Shown one piece after another: positions 60,341 to 64,000 of a stretch of 64,000 nt of DNA. The DNA comes from Neocallimastix lanati (nom. inval.) (taxonomy: Eukaryota; Neocallimastigomycota; Neocallimastigomycetes; Neocallimastigales; Neocallimastigaceae): contig JACVTC010000092.1 in assembly GCA_016946835.1 (NCBI GenBank), forward strand, positions 107,501 through 171,500, written 5' to 3'. Numbering within the stretch: position 1 is the stretch's first letter; the number at the start of each line of letters is the position of its first letter. The position numbers and the translations under genes were made by a program. The notes beneath the pieces are model-generated. The model did no database searches and was not told the origin of the DNA. It worked only from the letters and a program-made list of their open reading frames with translations.

Positions 60341-61181
60341 GTTGATCAGAAATTCTTATTCTTGGAATAGTTTTAGGTTCAAGATTAGTGATATGAGAAC
60401 TGCTAGAAGAGGCTTTATTTCTGTTTACTAGTGGGCAATGGTCAAGGGAATGGTTAGCTGATCCACAATAGGCACAAAGATGTTCTTTTCTTCTTCTTTC
60501 CTTTTCTTCATTAGACAAAGGACCTCGGGTATTGAATTTGAAAGGCTTTTTCCCTTTATTTTGTCTTCTATTATTATTGTTTTTGTTATTATTTCTGTTA
60601 TCATTATTATTATTATTATTTGATCTGTTTTGTGGATTATAAAATTGTCTATGCGCAGCAATACGACTATCTAGTCTAGAGGCAATAGTTTGTAATGCGA
60701 AAAGAGATCTTGGTCCTGGAAACATTTCATATATTTTGGTAGCAATTTGATCGTTAAGTCCATTGAGGAAAGCATCCATTTTAGCTTCTTCATTCCACGA
60801 TGATTCGTCAGAATATCTATTGAATTCGAGAATATAGTTTGTTATTTCACCGATGCGTCTTTGTTTAATTGTCTTCAATTTCTGGTTAGCAATGAAAGTC
60901 GAATCGTAGCTCCCAAAAGTAGCCTTAAATCTTGAGGTGAATTGTTGATAGTTATTTAAACATGGATCGTTATTTTCAATTAAAGTAGCAGCCCAGTTCA
61001 TTGCAGAGCCGTAGAGTCTAGAAATGATATACGCAACCTTTATTGGATCATTATTAAATCGTTCGGGATCAAGCATGAATATTAGATTCATTTTTGCTAA
61101 AAATGCTTTAAAGTAACGACGATCTCCAGCGAATCCATCTTTATTGGTAGCACTGGCATTTAAAAAGGTATCTTCTTCCAT
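60336..61181 (-). pseudogene. Gypsy 2 Gag (3' end cut by insert D)
   Basis: ATG at 61179-61181. 281 residues: a retrotransposon-gag helical domain (AYIISRLYGSAMNWAATLI, FKATFGSYDS, about 45-130), an Asn-rich linker (about 185-205), and CCHC knuckle CAYCGSANHSLDHC at about 237-250. The apparent stop is supplied by the insert. In the uninterrupted element gag and protease would share one frame, with no frameshift, unlike gypsy 1 and 3. Confidence 0.88.
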
Positions 61182-61868
61182 TTTCTTGCTTTTTCAAAAT
61201 AGATTTATTTGATAATTTAATTATTGAAGAACTTTTATTTAAGGTAAATACAATTTAAATTTCGCTTTTAATGCCTTACAACAAAAAAAAAACCGGCAAA
61301 AGCTACTAACTAGAGGTATATACTAGACCTCAAAATAAAATTAAAAACTATATATTTTAATGTCGCTTTACCTTCACGACCAACCTATAGCCTTCGGTGA
61401 CTATAGTTCCTTATTCGCCAGAGCTTATTCGAATAGAGCAACCACCGAACTGTTGAAGTTGGTTGGTAGGATGTGGTTCTCTTTTAATCCACACTCTCTT
61501 TACACTCTAGGGTTTTGAAGCCCGTTTATATTCAAATAATTAACGACTATAGTTTCTAACCTACTGAAACTAGTTAATATACGCCGAAACTCTGTTTATG
61601 AGCTCTAACCGCTCCTAGTATATTTATCGTATTACCTTAAAAAAGATGGACACGAAAACTTATTAAAAATTAAAAAATCTTTTTCTTTTTTTTTTTTTTT
61701 TTTTTGTGTTGCTGTTCTTTCAGTGAATTTTAACTGAAAGAGCTGAGATGTAGGACTTACGTCTGAGCCTACCAGCGAGGGCCAACACAAAATTAAGGAA
61801 TTAAATAAAAAGAATAAAAGAGAATAAGGATTGTCTATACAGATTCTCCTTATTAGTAAATTTTATTA

Positions 61869-61906
<38 letters not shown>

Positions 61907-62734
61907 AATTATTTAGCTAATTATTAATATATGTATTTAGTTTTAAGTATTAATTTATCTTAAAATATATTATATTCTTTCACTTAGATTATAGTTAAAT
62001 TTTATCTAAAATTATGTATATGTCCACTTAATTTTCTTTCAGAATTTATCTAATAAATAGTATATTTGTTCAATTAGTTTTACTATAAATTTATCTAATA
62101 AATAATATATTTGTTCAATTAATTTTACTATAAAATTTATCTAGTAAATAGTATATTTGTTCAATTAATTTTACTATAAATTTATCTAATAAATAATATA
62201 TTAGTTCAATTAATTTTATTATAATATTTATCTAAGATACTATATATTCTTTCACCTAAATATATTATAGAATATAGGGTTAGGGTTATATATTCATTTA
62301 ATAATAAAATTTTTTTTTTTTTTTTTTTTTTTTTATTAAAATCCAGAAGGTATAGGTAGAGTTTCAAAGAGGAATCCAAAGGTAGATAGAATTTAATTTG
62401 AAAGTATGTTTATAATAAAGAGTAAGCGAAGAATCTAAGGAAAAATTGGGCAAGAATTTGAGTAAAGAAGAAATGCAAAAGAAAGGTAGATAACCTATAA
62501 AAAGAAATAATCCAAAAGATACTAGATTCAAGAATAGAATTTTTTAAGGAAGTATTCCACAGAAAAAATATTGTTTTGGTGATAATATAATTATTAGCGG
62601 TAGCCCAAGAGTTGTTTAAAGTTTTAAAAGAGTAGATTCCAAAAAAGTAGATTCTTAAAAGAGTAGATTCCAAAAGAGTAGATTCCAAAAGAGTAGATTT
62701 GTCTCGAGAAGGTTTCGTGTTTTTTTGTCAAAGG
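61182..62734 (-). other. Gypsy 2 leader (about 1.55 kb)
   Basis: Holds long A runs on the sense strand (near 61687-61706, 61869-61900 and 62310-62333), a GC-richer block at about 61310-61800 with hairpins such as CTTTCAGT/ACTGAAAG and CTATAG repeats, a 46-bp tandem repeat (about 62042-62225, four copies), and a 15-16 bp AGAGTAGATTCCAAA repeat next to the PBS (about 62630-62700). Confidence 0.6.
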
Positions 62735-62744
62735 GTGCTTTTAT
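62735..62744 (-). promoter_or_regulatory. Gypsy 2 primer-binding site, Tf1-type self-priming
   Basis: Sense strand ATAAAAGCAC directly follows the 5' LTR. It is perfectly complementary to GTGCTTTTAT inside the LTR (62924-62933), about 41 nt downstream of TATAAATA (62967-62974), i.e. near the expected RNA 5' end. No TGG-type tRNA site is present. Self-priming is known in Tf1/sushi-type chromoviruses, the group this element joins by its chromodomain. Confidence 0.75.
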
Positions 62745-63306
62745 TGTAACAAATCTTAATGTTACTTAAGAGATTGTTATAAGGTTTTTTACACAAAAGG
62801 TTCTCGACACTAAAGTAATTAAAATATGTTTTATTGAAATAAGTTTTTTTTATTAGTAAAAATATAAATTATTATTTTATTAATTAATCATTGTAATATT
62901 TTAAATTACTTTAAAATTAATTAATAAAAGCACAAGTAAAAATATTTTATTATGAAATTTTACACCTATTTATAGTTTTTCAGGAAAATTAATTATTTTA
63001 AGTTATCAGTTGTTATTAGTAATTATTAGAAATAAAAGAAAATTAAAGAAAATTAAAGAAAACAAGTTTTCTTTCTAGAAAATGAATCTTAGATTAAAAA
63101 TAATAAAAAATATTAATAAAATAGATTTTTCTAGTTTTATCGGTTCAATTGTTTAACCGATAAACACTAGTAATTTCTTTAATATTCTAGTTATAATAAA
63201 TAAAAAGTTATTAAAATTTGGAAAGAGTGGGTGTCGAACCCTAAGGGTTCAACCCGATGGTTATGGTAACTTACCATTGAACCATAGTTACTAATTTACT
63301 AGTTAT
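62745..63306 (-). repeat. 5' LTR of gypsy 2 (outer tip missing)
   Basis: About 562 bp, very similar to the 3' LTR with small indels. The expected GAGTTTCGTTACA at the outer edge is replaced by sequence leading into the LTR at 63308. Confidence 0.88.
63230..63284 (-). promoter_or_regulatory. tRNA-like A and B boxes in gypsy 2 5' LTR
   Basis: A box TGGTTCAATGG (63274-63284), 33 nt, B box GGTTCGACACC (63230-63240), as in the 3' LTR. Confidence 0.6.
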
Positions 63307-63307
63307 T

Positions 63308-63788
63308 TGTAAGAAACTTAGATAAATTTATTATTTTATTATAAAATTTATCTATCTTTCTTATTTAATACATTAATTTAATACATTAAATTATTGTATT
63401 TAGTTTAACCAATAATATTTAATTATTAATTTATATATATTTGATTCTTTTGAGTTCTCTTCGAGAAATCAAGAGTTATTATTTTAGAATTTTTATAATA
63501 AATAATAATTCAAATAAAATAATTAATTAATAAACAAAACCCTTTTAATAAAACATATTTTATAAATATTTGTGTCTTTTATTCCTTTTGTGTTATTGTT
63601 TATTATAAACTTTCTATAATAAACTCTATCTTATACTTAAGTTAAGTATAATTATTTATTTATATTATTTTATATTTATTTAATTATATTTAATTTTATT
63701 TTCTCAAATTAATGTTAATTAGCAATAATTAATGTTAATTTGTAGTTAAGAAATTATTTATAATTAATTTTATAAGTAATTTCTTACA
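63308..63788 (+). repeat. Solo LTR, 481 bp
   Basis: Perfect 9-bp terminal inverted repeat TGTAAGAAA/TTTCTTACA. The internal GAAATCAAGAGTTATTAT segment is shared with 55299-56026, which sets the plus orientation. No matching target duplication, so one edge may have been altered by recombination with the gypsy 2 LTR. Confidence 0.7.
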
Positions 63789-64000
63789 ATAATAACTCTT
63801 CTTTTTAGGAAGAAAATATTTTATAAATAATTTAATATGAATATAACAAAAAATAATAATTATAATTATAATGGAATAATTAAATTAAATAAATTCATTT
63901 TATATTATTTACGAAATTTTTTCTTTCTCTCAATTTAAATTTATAAATTTTTTTTTTTGTTTATTTTTTATTTTTCTTTTCATTGTTTATGTTTGTTTAT
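63789..64000. other. A/T-rich end of window
   Basis: No feature recognised. Confidence 0.5.

Larger units (their letters stand above)
56628..63306 (-). mobile_element. Ty3/gypsy chromovirus-type retrotransposon 2 (defective)
   Basis: LTRs at 56628-57195 (3') and 62745-63306 (5', lacking its outermost ~13 bp). Order on the minus strand: 5' LTR, self-priming PBS, 1.55 kb leader, gag, insert D, protease, integrase with chromodomain, PPT, 3' LTR. RT and RNase H are absent. No target duplication can be checked because the outer edge of the 5' LTR is lost next to another LTR at 63308. Confidence 0.92.

Noticed and set aside
62275-62289. TAGGGTTAGGGTTA as an interstitial telomere
   Set aside because: Two units only, inside the gypsy 2 leader; chance is sufficient.
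62410-62688. 92-codon minus-strand frame in the gypsy 2 leader
   Set aside because: Starts in the short AGAGTAGATTCC tandem repeat; no conserved motif, upstream of gag.
1-64000. CRISPR arrays, rRNA genes, operons or bacterial regulatory sites
   Set aside because: None seen; the gene structure is eukaryotic.

Overview
The window looks like a nuclear contig of a very A+T-rich fungus, most likely an anaerobic gut fungus (Neocallimastigomycota). This is inference. It rests on the strong A/T bias judged by eye, Asn/Glu/Ser-rich low-complexity protein segments, short GT-AG introns, several FLYWCH/MULE-transposase-like relics, and a dense load of Ty1/copia and Ty3/gypsy elements. The standard genetic code applies: the 9.3 kb first exon of the BEACH gene contains no TAA, TAG or TGA. 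|| Layout. (1) 1-11647, minus strand: a giant BEACH-domain protein gene of the neurobeachin/LRBA/LvsA type, four exons visible, running off the left edge inside the BEACH domain. It is the only clearly intact host gene. (2) 11648-13885: A/T-rich spacer with a roughly 300 bp inverted-repeat element or structured RNA (12881-13187). (3) 13891-19079, minus: copia element 1, with LTRs differing at one base but a ruined RT and RNase H. (4) 19415-24470: a FLYWCH/MULE relic, a large minisatellite, a dispersed repeat, and a possible small secreted Cys-containing protein. (5) 24488-30100: gypsy element 3, with long open gag and pol frames but no recognisable 5' LTR. (6) 30651-36437: a broken Cys-rich ORF, two more FLYWCH/MULE fragments, minisatellites and LTR debris. 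(7) 36438-51933: copia element 2 on the minus strand. Its pol is split by a solo LTR of the gypsy-2 family; that solo LTR is split by a complete gypsy element 1; and gypsy 1's integrase is split by a further LTR-like insert. (8) 51934-56627: LTR debris, a solo gypsy-1 LTR and a 39-bp satellite. (9) 56628-63306, minus: gypsy element 2, a chromodomain-bearing chromovirus lacking RT and RNase H. || How the parts work together. The mobile elements show four replication strategies. The copia elements carry a primer-binding site matching the anticodon arm of tRNA-Lys(CUU), i.e. half-tRNA priming as in Drosophila copia. Gypsy 1 has a conventional TGG-starting primer site. Gypsy 2 has a site complementary to its own LTR about 41 nt downstream of the TATA box, the signature of Tf1-type self-priming. 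Gypsy 1 and gypsy 3 express pol through a conserved -1 frameshift signal (UUUAAAU or UUUAAAC, spacer, GC-rich hairpin). Gypsy-2-family LTRs also contain Pol III-like A and B boxes at an exactly conserved spacing. || Limits: no alignment or search was run. Repeat identities were judged by eye, and the boundaries of older LTR fragments are approximate.
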